Shown: one piece after another, positions 1-6,094 of the stretch
How positions within the stretch are numbered: the stretch's first letter is position 1
Layout: every line of letters begins with the position of its first letter
Source: Caulobacteraceae bacterium
GTDB taxonomy: Bacteria > Pseudomonadota > Alphaproteobacteria > Caulobacterales > Caulobacteraceae
Reading direction: 5' to 3'
Length of the DNA: 9,608 nucleotides
Assembly: GCA_947501315.1 (NCBI GenBank)
Contig: CANMXH010000082.1
Span: 1-9,608, forward strand
Program-made: the position numbers and the translations under genes
Notes under the pieces: model-generated
The model's database searches: none
What the model was told of the DNA's origin: nothing
The model's input: the letters and a program-made list of their open reading frames with translations, nothing else

Positions 1-101
1 ACCATAGTCATCACCCCGAAGGCGAGCCCGCCGACGGGAGAACCGACGACCATGAAGACGCCGACCACAGTCCAGAACGAGCCCCGTGGAGCAGCAGTCA
101 T
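1..101 (-). CDS. Small membrane protein, N-terminal fragment (cut by window edge)
   Basis: The reverse strand has an ATG at 101 that opens a reading frame continuing off the left edge. Only 33 codons are visible. The protein starts MTAAPRGSFW and continues with a hydrophobic stretch rich in Val, Gly and Phe (about residues 10-33), which looks like a first transmembrane helix or a membrane anchor. I do not recognise the family. It lies downstream of the dehydrogenase/aminotransferase pair on the same strand, with a 49-base gap that contains a possible promoter. No Shine-Dalgarno sequence precedes the ATG, and the -10 motif lies close enough that the transcript could begin at or next to the start codon. 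The frame is open and the composition is credible, but the fragment is short, so the call is moderate. Confidence 0.55.
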   Translation of the reverse strand, partial: MTAAPRGSFWTVVGVFMVVGSPVGGLAFGVMTM

Positions 102-107
102 ACCGGC

Positions 108-132
108 ATTCTAGCGACTCTCGCCGTCTCAA
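108..132 (-). promoter_or_regulatory. Possible sigma-73-type promoter with an embedded GANTC site
   Basis: Read on the reverse strand, TTGAGAC (126-132) and GCTAGAAT (108-115) match the Caulobacter consensus TTGACGS and GCTANAWC at 5 of 7 and 6 of 7 defined positions, with a 10-base spacer. That spacer is at the short end of the accepted range. The last base of the -10 motif is 7 bases before the ATG at 101, so transcription could begin at the start codon. A GANTC site (116-120, GAGTC on this strand) lies inside the spacer. The promoter is inferred from sequence only. Confidence 0.4.
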
Positions 133-150
133 CCATGCGGCGGACCGCCT

Positions 151-1086
151 TCACCCCTCCCCCAGACACCTCAACGCCACTTCCAGGTTCCGCAGCCCGT
201 CCTCGCCGGTGACCGCCGGCGGTTCTCCGGTGCGGATGGCGTGGGCAAACGCCTCCAGCTCCTTCTTCAGCGGCTCGGCGGGCCAGCTGTTGACGGCGCG
301 GGTCTGGTAGGAGCCGTCGGGCTGCTGGCCGAAATATTCCGTGACCTGACGGGTAATCAGGTCGGCGACGACAAATTTGTTGGCCGTGGCGACCTGCAGG
401 GTGCGGACCTTGTAAGGCGTGACCCAGTTTGTGGTGATGTGGGCGATGGTGCCGTTGGCCAGCCGGAACTGCAGCAGGGCCGTGTCCTCGCGGTCTGCCT
501 TGGTCCGGGCCAGCTGGGGCTGGACCTCGACAATCTCGGAGTCCGTCAGGTGGCGGATGATGTCGATGTCGTGCACCGCCAGGTCGATGACCACCCCGAC
601 CTCGCCCATCCGCGGCGGGAAGGGGCCGACGCGGGTGATCTGGATCGAGATGACGTCCTCGCCGTCGATGGCGCGCTTGACCGCCTCGACCGCCGGATTG
701 AAGCGCTCGACCTGGCCGACCATCAGCACCCGGCTGTTGGCCTTGGCGGCGTCGATCATCCTCTGGGCGTCGACCACGGTGGCGGCGATCGGCTTTTCGA
801 CCAGCACATGGATCCCCGCTTCCAGCAGGGCGACGCCGAGGTCGGCATGGTGGCGGTTGGGTGTGGCGACCACAGCGGCGTCCAGACCGGCAGCGACGAA
901 GTCGGCGGCCGTGGTGAAGGCCGTAGCGCCATAGAGGCCGGCGACCCCGTCAGCGGTCGCGGCATCCGGGTCGAACACCGCCGTCAAATCGAAATCGCGG
1001 ATGTCCGACAGGACGCGCGCATGGTTGCGGCCCATGACGCCGACGCCGGCGACGCCGACCTTCAATGCGGGGAGAGGCTGGGTCAT
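151..1086 (-). CDS. Gfo/Idh/MocA-family dehydrogenase, probable UDP-GlcNAc 3-dehydrogenase (GnnA-like)
   Basis: This is a 311-residue NAD(P)-dependent sugar dehydrogenase. The Rossmann fold starts at residue 10 with GVAGVGVMGRNH, where GxGxxG binds the nucleotide. The family signature EKP is at 97-99 (the Lys is the usual catalytic residue), followed by GQVERFNP (124-131) and DLAVHDIDI (168-176), whose His172 is in the expected active-site position. I start it at the ATG at 1086 rather than further upstream: AGGGA lies 7 bases before it, and upstream extension would run into the aminotransferase gene and add arginine-rich sequence unlike the family. It starts 10 bases after the aminotransferase stop, so the two are surely co-transcribed. 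The family call is firm. The substrate is inferred: with a DegT aminotransferase it would oxidise C3 of UDP-GlcNAc so that the ketone can be aminated. A WbpB/WlbA-type role on the uronic acid is the main alternative, but no acetyltransferase gene is adjacent. Confidence 0.9.
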   Translation of the reverse strand: MTQPLPALKVGVAGVGVMGRNHARVLSDIRDFDLTAVFDPDAATADGVAGLYGATAFTTAADFVAAGLDAAVVATPNRHHADLGVALLEAGIHVLVEKPIAATVVDAQRMIDAAKANSRVLMVGQVERFNPAVEAVKRAIDGEDVISIQITRVGPFPPRMGEVGVVIDLAVHDIDIIRHLTDSEIVEVQPQLARTKADREDTALLQFRLANGTIAHITTNWVTPYKVRTLQVATANKFVVADLITRQVTEYFGQQPDGSYQTRAVNSWPAEPLKKELEAFAHAIRTGEPPAVTGEDGLRNLEVALRCLGEG

Positions 1087-1096
1087 GCGACGATCC

Positions 1097-2257
1097 CTAG
1101 CGGAAGCCGGCGACGGCCGCGATGATTGTATCCTGCGTCGCCTCGTCCAGATCCGAATGCATCGGCAGGCTGAGAACCCGCTCCTTGAGCCGCTCCGTGA
1201 CCGGCAGGCTGCCGGGCCCTTTCGAGAACCGGGCATAGGCGGGCTGCAGATGCATGGGCACCGGATAATAGACGGCCGTAGGAACGCCCTGGACCTTCAG
1301 ATGGGCCACGAGGCCGTCACGGTCCTCATGTTCGATGGTGTACTGGGCCCAGACCGAGACCCCCCCGTCGATCACCGTCGGAACCCGGGCGACATGGGGG
1401 GCCAGACCGGCGTTGTAACGATCCGCGATCGCGTTCCGCCAGCCGATTTCGTCGGCAAAGACATTCAGCTTCTCGATCAGGACGGCGGCCTGGATGGTGT
1501 CCAGACGGCTGTTCATGCCGATGCGCATCGCAAGGTATTTCGGGTCGTGGTCGAAGGTCTGGCCGTCCTTCAGGTCCTTGGCGACGACCTTGCCGTGAAC
1601 CCGCAGCGAGTCCATTTCCTGGGCGAGATCATCATCGTCCGTCAGCACCGCCCCGCCGTCGCCGTAACAGCCCAGCGGCTTGGCCGGAAAAAAGCTGGTG
1701 GTGGTGATGTCGGCCCATTTGATCGGATGGTGCCCGTTCAGGGTGCAGCCGAAGCCCTGCGCCGAATCGGCGATCAGTTTCAGACCGTAGCGGTCACAGA
1801 TGGCCCGGATGGCCGGATAGTCGGCGGGCTGGCCGAACAGGTCGACGGCAATGACCACGCGGGGCCTGAGACGTCCCTCCTTCAGCGTCGCCTCGATCGC
1901 CGCCTCCAGCTGGACCGGGTCCATGTTGAAGGTGTGGGCATCGACATCCACAAACACCGGGGTGGCCCCCAGCCAGGGCACGACCTCGCCCGTCGCCGTA
2001 AAGGTGAAACTGGGACAGAAGACCGCGTCGCCGGTCCGGATCCCCCAGGCGATCAGGGGCAGGATCAGGGCGTCGGTCCCGTTGGCGCAGCCCAGGGCGT
2101 GTTTCGCCTGGCCGAAGGCCGCCAGATCGGCCTCGAACTGTCGCACCTGCGGACCCATGACCCAGGCACCCTCGACGACGGCCGCCTGGACAGCCGCCTC
2201 GATCCTGCCGTTCAGGCGAAGGCGTTGGGCCTGCAGGTCGATGAAGGCGATGCTCAT
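1097..2257 (-). CDS. DegT/DnrJ/EryC1/StrS-family sugar-nucleotide aminotransferase (GnnB-like)
   Basis: This is a 386-residue PLP-dependent aminotransferase with the normal length and layout of the family. It opens with SIAFIDLQAQ, typical of these N-termini. Other hallmarks are CANGTDAL (58-65), the SFTFTAT loop (83-89), DSAQGFG (164-170), and SFFPAKPLGCYGDGGA (188-203), in which Lys193 should form the internal aldimine with PLP. The ATG at 2257 is preferred over a GTG at 2308 because GGAG lies 10 bases upstream and the homologous N-terminus begins there. It is the first gene of a minus-strand operon with the dehydrogenase. The likely reaction is transfer of an amino group from glutamate to a 3-keto UDP-sugar, giving UDP-GlcNAc3N for lipid A of the 2,3-diaminoglucose type found in this bacterial group. 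The family is certain; the exact substrate is inference. Perosamine or WbpE-type substrates remain possible. Confidence 0.92.
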   Translation of the reverse strand: MSIAFIDLQAQRLRLNGRIEAAVQAAVVEGAWVMGPQVRQFEADLAAFGQAKHALGCANGTDALILPLIAWGIRTGDAVFCPSFTFTATGEVVPWLGATPVFVDVDAHTFNMDPVQLEAAIEATLKEGRLRPRVVIAVDLFGQPADYPAIRAICDRYGLKLIADSAQGFGCTLNGHHPIKWADITTTSFFPAKPLGCYGDGGAVLTDDDDLAQEMDSLRVHGKVVAKDLKDGQTFDHDPKYLAMRIGMNSRLDTIQAAVLIEKLNVFADEIGWRNAIADRYNAGLAPHVARVPTVIDGGVSVWAQYTIEHEDRDGLVAHLKVQGVPTAVYYPVPMHLQPAYARFSKGPGSLPVTERLKERVLSLPMHSDLDEATQDTIIAAVAGFR

Positions 2258-2305
2258 GTCGGACGATCTCCGGGCGCGGGCGCGACAAGGGGGGCGGGCG
2301 TTCAG

Positions 2306-2318
2306 CACCGCTGCGGTG
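2306..2318. promoter_or_regulatory. 13-base perfect dyad upstream of the aminotransferase
   Basis: CACCGC-T-GCGGTG is a perfect 6-1-6 dyad, 49 bases upstream of the aminotransferase start. It could be an operator half-site pair or a small leader hairpin. GC-rich dyads of this size are frequent by chance, so the call is weak. Confidence 0.2.
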
Positions 2319-2342
2319 TCCGCCTCCTACCAAATCGACTGC

Positions 2343-2387
2343 TGCAAAGCCAAATCCTGTTCCGTCACTTCGCGTGACGGGTTGCAA
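2343..2387. promoter_or_regulatory. Nested palindrome in the divergent intergenic region
   Basis: The 162-base region between the divergent aminotransferase and HAD genes contains a perfect 7-base stem, CCGTCAC (2362-2368) and GTGACGG (2374-2380), around the loop TTCGC. It is flanked by an outer pair, TGCAA (2343-2347) and TTGCA (2382-2386). No T-run follows on either strand, so it does not look like an intrinsic terminator. Its position between two divergent starts suits an operator or a leader hairpin. The structure is seen directly; the role is inferred. I found no convincing sigma-73 promoter match in this region. Confidence 0.35.
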
Positions 2388-2419
2388 CGACCGGGTGCGG
2401 CAGCGTATGGCCGGAAACC

Positions 2420-2932
2420 ATGGATTCTGGCGTTCCCGCCGTCTTCCTCGATCGCGACGGCGTGCTGATCGAGGACACCGGCTACCCCCATCTGGAAGAG
2501 CATCTCCGCCTCATGCCCGGCGCAGCCGAGGCCGTGCGGCAGCTCAACAAGCTCGGCTATCTGTGCGTCATCGTGACCAACCAGTCGGGCGTCGCGCGAG
2601 GCCTGTTCACCGAAGACCAGATGAAGGCCTTCAACACACTGATCGTGCGCAAACTGGCCGCCAAGGGTGCTGTGATCGGCGCCGTCTATGCCTGCCCCTT
2701 CCATAGCGAGGCCCGGGTCGAGGCCTATCTGCATCCCGACCACCCGGACCGTAAACCCAATCCCGGCATGCTCCTGCGGGCCATGGCGGCCCACAAGATC
2801 GATCCGGCGAAGAGTTTCATGATCGGCGACCAGCCGTCGGACATGGAGGCCGCCCGCCGCGCCGGGGTGCCCGGTTTCCGCTTCGAGGGCGGCGATCTGT
2901 ACCAATTCGTCCGGGAACTGCTGGGCCACTGA
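2420..2932 (+). CDS. HAD-IIIA phosphatase, GmhB-like but lacking the canonical zinc loop
   Basis: This 170-residue protein has all four HAD motifs: FLDRDGV (9-15) with nucleophile Asp11 and acid/base Asp13, VTNQSGVARG (52-61) for motif II, RKPNPGML (111-118) with the motif III Lys, and MIGDQPSDM (134-142) for motif IV. Length and order match D-glycero-D-manno-heptose 1,7-bisphosphate 7-phosphatase (GmhB) and the HisB N-terminal phosphatase. GmhB normally carries a CxH...CxC zinc site between motifs II and III. Here only Cys92 is retained: CPFH replaces CPHH-type sequence, and HPDHPD stands where CxC should be. The catalytic core is intact, so the enzyme should be active, but its substrate is less certain than a plain gmhB label suggests. 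The ATG at 2420 is the only start that fits; there is no good Shine-Dalgarno sequence. It is divergent from the sugar-nucleotide operon, and an LPS heptose role is plausible. Confidence 0.88.
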   Translation: MDSGVPAVFLDRDGVLIEDTGYPHLEEHLRLMPGAAEAVRQLNKLGYLCVIVTNQSGVARGLFTEDQMKAFNTLIVRKLAAKGAVIGAVYACPFHSEARVEAYLHPDHPDRKPNPGMLLRAMAAHKIDPAKSFMIGDQPSDMEAARRAGVPGFRFEGGDLYQFVRELLGH

Positions 2933-2981
2933 AGCCCCGTCGTCCGTTCGCGTCGGGTGGGAATTCTCCCGTTGATGAAAT

Positions 2982-2999
2982 AGGCTGGGTTATCAGCCT
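2982..2999 (+). promoter_or_regulatory. Small hairpin just upstream of the hydrolase ribosome binding site
   Basis: AGGCTG (2982-2987) and CAGCCT (2994-2999) form a perfect 6-base stem around the loop GGTTAT. The stem ends one base before the strong Shine-Dalgarno sequence AGGAG (3001-3005), which is 6 bases from the ATG at 3012. If transcribed, it would lie in the 5' leader and could affect ribosome access. A GATTC (GANTC) motif occupies 3007-3011. Confidence 0.25.
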
Positions 3000-3011
3000 C
3001 AGGAGCGATTC

Positions 3012-3887
3012 ATGAGCCAGACCTTCGTCGAGCGCCGCTGGTCCAGTGCCGACGGACTGAGCCTCGCCGCCCGCGACTATGCCGCGGCGTCCGGCACAGC
3101 AAAACTGCCGGTCATCGCCATCCATGGCCTCACCCGCAACTCGGCCGATTTCGACGCCATCGCCCCCCTGATCGCCCAGAGCGGCCGACGGGTGCTCGCC
3201 GTGGACATCCGCGGTCGCGGCCAGTCTGACCGGGCACCGGACCCAATGACCTACCAGCCCGTGACCTATGCCCAGGACGTTCTGGCCCTGATGCGCGATC
3301 TCGGCATCGAGCGCGCCGTCTTCCTCGGCACCTCCATGGGCGGGCTGATCACCATGGCCCTGGCCGCCATCCGCTCGAAGGTGATCGCCGCCGCCATCCT
3401 CAACGACATCGGGCCGGAGGTGTCGCCCGTGGGTCTGGCGCGGATCGCCGCCTATGCGGGCCAGCCGGTCGAGATCAACAACTGGGCCGATGCCGCCGCC
3501 TATGCGCGCAAGCTCAATGAGGTCGCCCTGCCCCACCTTTCAGACGCCGACTGGGACGCCTTCGCGCGTCGCACGTTCCGCATGGGCACGGAGGGCACGC
3601 CGATCCCGGACTATGACCCCGACATCATGGCCCCGATCCGGGCCGCGGGAGCCAAGGCCCTGGTCCCCAATCTCTGGCCCTTGTTCAACCGGCTGGCCAG
3701 GGGCCGGCCGACCCTGCTGGTGCGCGGGGAGACCTCAGACCTGCTCAGCCCCGAGATCGCGGCGAAGATGCGCAAACGCGCCCCGAAAATGGATTTCGTC
3801 GAGGTCCCCGGCGTCGGCCACGCCCCCATGCTGGACGAGCCCGAGGCCAAGGCGGCGATCTTTCCGTTCCTGAGCGAGCTGCCCTGA
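3012..3887 (+). CDS. Alpha/beta hydrolase
   Basis: This is a complete 291-residue alpha/beta-hydrolase-fold enzyme without a signal peptide, so it is presumably cytoplasmic. The HGL of AIHGLTRNS (36-44) forms the oxyanion hole region. DIRGRGQSD (65-73) is the standard post-beta-4 motif. GTSMGG (106-111) is the nucleophile elbow with Ser108. GETSDLLS (239-246) supplies the acid Asp243, and GVGHAP (267-272) supplies His270, giving a full catalytic triad. Residues 131-210 form the cap region that would decide the substrate. The start is secure because AGGAG lies 6 bases upstream of the ATG. It follows the HAD gene by 79 bases on the same strand and may have its own leader. The sequence resembles carboxylesterase- and lactonase-like members, but the substrate cannot be read from it. 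Confidence 0.9.
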   Translation: MSQTFVERRWSSADGLSLAARDYAAASGTAKLPVIAIHGLTRNSADFDAIAPLIAQSGRRVLAVDIRGRGQSDRAPDPMTYQPVTYAQDVLALMRDLGIERAVFLGTSMGGLITMALAAIRSKVIAAAILNDIGPEVSPVGLARIAAYAGQPVEINNWADAAAYARKLNEVALPHLSDADWDAFARRTFRMGTEGTPIPDYDPDIMAPIRAAGAKALVPNLWPLFNRLARGRPTLLVRGETSDLLSPEIAAKMRKRAPKMDFVEVPGVGHAPMLDEPEAKAAIFPFLSELP

Positions 3888-3891
3888 GGCG

Positions 3892-3986
3892 GGTGGTTGG
3901 TGATTGGTGGCTGATGCGGTGCTGACCGGGCTCAACGGCCCGCGAAGAGCGAACTCGCAATCACCAACCACCAATCACCAATCACC
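3892..3986. repeat. Inverted repeat at a convergent gene junction, possible bidirectional terminator
   Basis: The left arm (3892-3910) and right arm (3968-3986) are reverse complements at 18 of 19 positions. They are built from the units GGTGATTGGTGG and CAATCACCAA, and the second unit also recurs in tandem at 3958-3967 and 3972-3981. The 57-base centre holds a smaller stem, CGGGC (3927-3931) and GCCCG (3938-3942). The right arm overlaps the nadE stop codon. The structure lies between the hydrolase and NAD+ synthetase genes, whose transcripts converge, so it may help end transcription from both sides. No T-run is present. The repeat is seen directly; its function is inferred. Confidence 0.65.
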
Positions 3987-6024
3987 CCTCCGGCACGTTC
4001 GCTTCCAGCTCATCCAGCCACACCCTTGCCGTCGCATCCGACGGCGCGCGCCAATCCCCACGCGGGCTCAGCGAACCGCCGGTGACCACCTTCGGCCCGT
4101 TCGGCAGGGCTGACCGCTTGAACTGGCTGGTCTGGAAGAAGCGGAACAGGAATTTCCGCAGCCAGTGTTTGATGGTGGCGAGGTCATAGGCGACCCGCTC
4201 GTCGTCGGGCGTGTTCACCGGCCAGTGGCCCGTCGCCGCATCCTTCCAGGCCTGATGCGCAAGGTACGCCACCTTCGACGGCTTCAAGCCGAAGCGGGTG
4301 ATGTAGAAGAGGAAGAAGTCGTTCAGCGCATAGGGGCCGACGGTCGCCTCGGTCGACTGGAGCTTCCCGTCGGCACCCGCGGGCACCAGTTCCGGCGAAA
4401 TCTCCGTGTCCAGAATGGCGTGCAGCACATCCGCCGCCCCGCCCTCATGCTCCTTGCCCGCCACCCAGCGGATCAGGTGCCGGATCAGGGTCTTCGCCAC
4501 CCCGCCGTTGACATTGTAGTGGCTCATATGGTCGCCGACACCATAGGTGCACCAGCCCAGCGCCAGTTCCGACAGGTCGCCGGTGCCGAGCACAAAGGCC
4601 CCGTTCTGGTTGGCGAGCCGGAACAGATAGTCGGTGCGCAGACCGGCCTGCACATTCTCGAAGGTGATGTCGTGGACCGGTTCGCCCTGTGCGAACGGGT
4701 GGCCGATGGCCTCCAGCATGGTCCGGGCGGTCGGCCGGATGTCGATCTCGGCCCCCGTGACGCCCAGCGCCTTCATCAGGGACCAGGCATTGGCCTTTGT
4801 GCCGTCCGAGGTGGCGAAGCCGGGCAGGGTGTAAGCCAGAATGCCCGTCCGCGGCAGGCCCAGCCGGTCGAAGGCGCGGCAGGCGACCAGCAGGGCCTGG
4901 GTCGAATCCAGCCCGCCCGAGACGCCGATCACCAGCCGCTCGGCGCTGGTCGCCTTCATCCGGCGCATCAGTCCCTGCACCTGGATGTTGAAGGCCTCGT
5001 AGCAGTCCTGATCCAGCCGGGCGGGATCGTCCGGCACGAAGGGGAAGCGGTCGAGGGGGCGGAGGAGGTTGGTGTCCGGCCCCGGCCCGGCCTCGAACGG
5101 GACGACCGTCGCCGGTTCCCCCTCCAGCCGCGCGCAGTCCGCGAAGGTGCCGTTGCGCAGCCGGTCCAGCCCTATACGCTCGACGTCGATGTCGGCGACC
5201 GTCAGCCGGCTGTCCGTGGCGAACCGCTCTCCCTCGACCAGTTTCGTCCCGAGCTCGTGGATCGTCGCCTGACCGTCCCACGCAAGGTCGGTGGTGCTCT
5301 CGCCCCAGCCCGAGGCGGTGAAGACATAGGCCGACAGGGTCCGCACCGACTGGCTGGCGCACAACACGGCCCGCTCGTCCGCCTTGCCGATGACGATGTT
5401 TGAGGCCGACAGGTTCAACAGGATGCGCGCACCGGCCAGGGCAGCCCGCGTCGAGGGCGGCTGCGGGGCCCAGAAATCCTCACAAATTTCGGCGGCGAAG
5501 ACGAAGCCGGGACGGTCGACCGCCTCGAAGATCAGGCCCGGCGCAAAATCCACGGCCTCGCCGTTCAGAACCACCGTGTCTTCCGAGCGGCTGGCAGCCG
5601 GTGCGAACCAGCGCTTCTCATAATACTCGCGGTAGTTGGGCAGATAGGTCTTGGGCACGACGCCGAGCACGGACCCGGAGCCCAGAACCACGGCGCAGTT
5701 GTAGAGGGCGTCGCCGCTCCGCACTGGTGCACCGACCACCGCGATCACACCCACCGCGTCCGCGGCCTCGGCCAGGACGGCGATCTGCCGCTCCACCTCG
5801 GCCAGCAGCGCGTCCTGCATCATCAGGTCATCGATGGCGTAGCCGCTCAGCGACAGCTCCGGAAAGACGATCAGATCGACGCCCTGCGCGCCCGCCTGTC
5901 TGATCAGGGCGATATGCTCTCCCGCATTGGCGGCGGGGTCGGCGGTGTGAACCACCGGCGTCGCGGCGGCCACGCGGACGAAGCCGTGGGTGCGGGGCGA
6001 ATGGAAAGGGTGGGGCTTGGGCAA
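3982..6024 (-). CDS. nadE: Glutamine-dependent NAD+ synthetase
   Basis: This 680-residue two-domain enzyme makes NAD+ from nicotinic acid adenine dinucleotide, ATP and glutamine in the cytoplasm. The N-terminal nitrilase-type glutaminase has the triad Glu56 (in FPELSLSGY), Lys125 (in VPKTYLPNY) and Cys181 (in AEICEDFW). The C-terminal synthetase has the ATP-binding SGGLDST loop at 369-375, then LPGFATSD, ENVQAGLRTDYLFR, GTGDLSELALGW and GVGDHMSHYN. It ends with KRSALPNGPKV and SPRGDWRAPSD. Length and order match the large NadE of Mycobacterium tuberculosis (679 residues), which also begins about 13 residues before HGFVRVAA. The start is a TTG at 6024, with AGGA at 6034-6037 and no in-frame ATG nearby that would keep the family's N-terminus. 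It is transcribed away from ftsY and converges with the hydrolase. A sigma-73-like promoter lies just upstream. Function is very secure. Confidence 0.97.
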   Translation of the reverse strand: MPKPHPFHSPRTHGFVRVAAATPVVHTADPAANAGEHIALIRQAGAQGVDLIVFPELSLSGYAIDDLMMQDALLAEVERQIAVLAEAADAVGVIAVVGAPVRSGDALYNCAVVLGSGSVLGVVPKTYLPNYREYYEKRWFAPAASRSEDTVVLNGEAVDFAPGLIFEAVDRPGFVFAAEICEDFWAPQPPSTRAALAGARILLNLSASNIVIGKADERAVLCASQSVRTLSAYVFTASGWGESTTDLAWDGQATIHELGTKLVEGERFATDSRLTVADIDVERIGLDRLRNGTFADCARLEGEPATVVPFEAGPGPDTNLLRPLDRFPFVPDDPARLDQDCYEAFNIQVQGLMRRMKATSAERLVIGVSGGLDSTQALLVACRAFDRLGLPRTGILAYTLPGFATSDGTKANAWSLMKALGVTGAEIDIRPTARTMLEAIGHPFAQGEPVHDITFENVQAGLRTDYLFRLANQNGAFVLGTGDLSELALGWCTYGVGDHMSHYNVNGGVAKTLIRHLIRWVAGKEHEGGAADVLHAILDTEISPELVPAGADGKLQSTEATVGPYALNDFFLFYITRFGLKPSKVAYLAHQAWKDAATGHWPVNTPDDERVAYDLATIKHWLRKFLFRFFQTSQFKRSALPNGPKVVTGGSLSPRGDWRAPSDATARVWLDELEANVPEG

Positions 6025-6047
6025 TGGCGGCGATCCTGATTGAGCGT

Positions 6048-6076
6048 GTTCTAGCGCGTCGGAGCCGGGCGGTCAC
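6048..6076 (-). promoter_or_regulatory. Sigma-73-type promoter for nadE
   Basis: On the reverse strand, GTGACCG (6070-6076) and GCTAGAAC (6048-6055) are separated by 14 bases. The -10 element matches the Caulobacter consensus GCTANAWC at every defined position, and the -35 matches TTGACGS at 5 of 7. Transcription should start near 6041, leaving a short leader of about 17 bases that still holds the AGGA ribosome binding site before the TTG start. Predicted from sequence only. Confidence 0.6.
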
Positions 6077-6094
6077 TTCCGCTCACCTCCCCAA

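Noticed and set aside
139..149. GGCGG-A-CCGCC dyad after the dehydrogenase as a terminator
   Set aside because: A one-base centre leaves no usable loop unless most pairs are opened, and no T-run follows on the minus strand.
241..1125. Plus-strand open frame of 294 codons over the dehydrogenase
   Set aside because: It is antisense to a protein with an intact Rossmann fold and EKP motif, and has no family features of its own.
1087..1236. N-terminal extension of the dehydrogenase by 50 codons
   Set aside because: The extension overlaps the 3' end of the aminotransferase gene, is arginine/serine-rich, and lacks family similarity. The ATG at 1086 has a ribosome binding site.
2258..2308. GTG start for the aminotransferase, 17 codons upstream
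   Set aside because: The added residues are arginine-rich and outside the family. The ATG at 2257 has GGAG at a workable distance and gives the usual N-terminus.
1001..2377. Plus-strand open frame of 458 codons across the aminotransferase
   Set aside because: It is antisense to a clear DegT aminotransferase, is rich in Arg, Gly, Asp and His with no recognisable motif, and is a typical long shadow frame of GC-rich DNA.
2972..2996. Promoter for the alpha/beta hydrolase (TTGATGA and GTTATCAG)
   Set aside because: The -10 matches the consensus at only 4 of 7 defined positions, and the spacer is at the short limit, so it is not better than chance.
4165..5403. Plus-strand open frame of 412 codons inside nadE
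   Set aside because: It lies wholly antisense to conserved NAD+ synthetase sequence, and its composition is that of a reverse-strand shadow.
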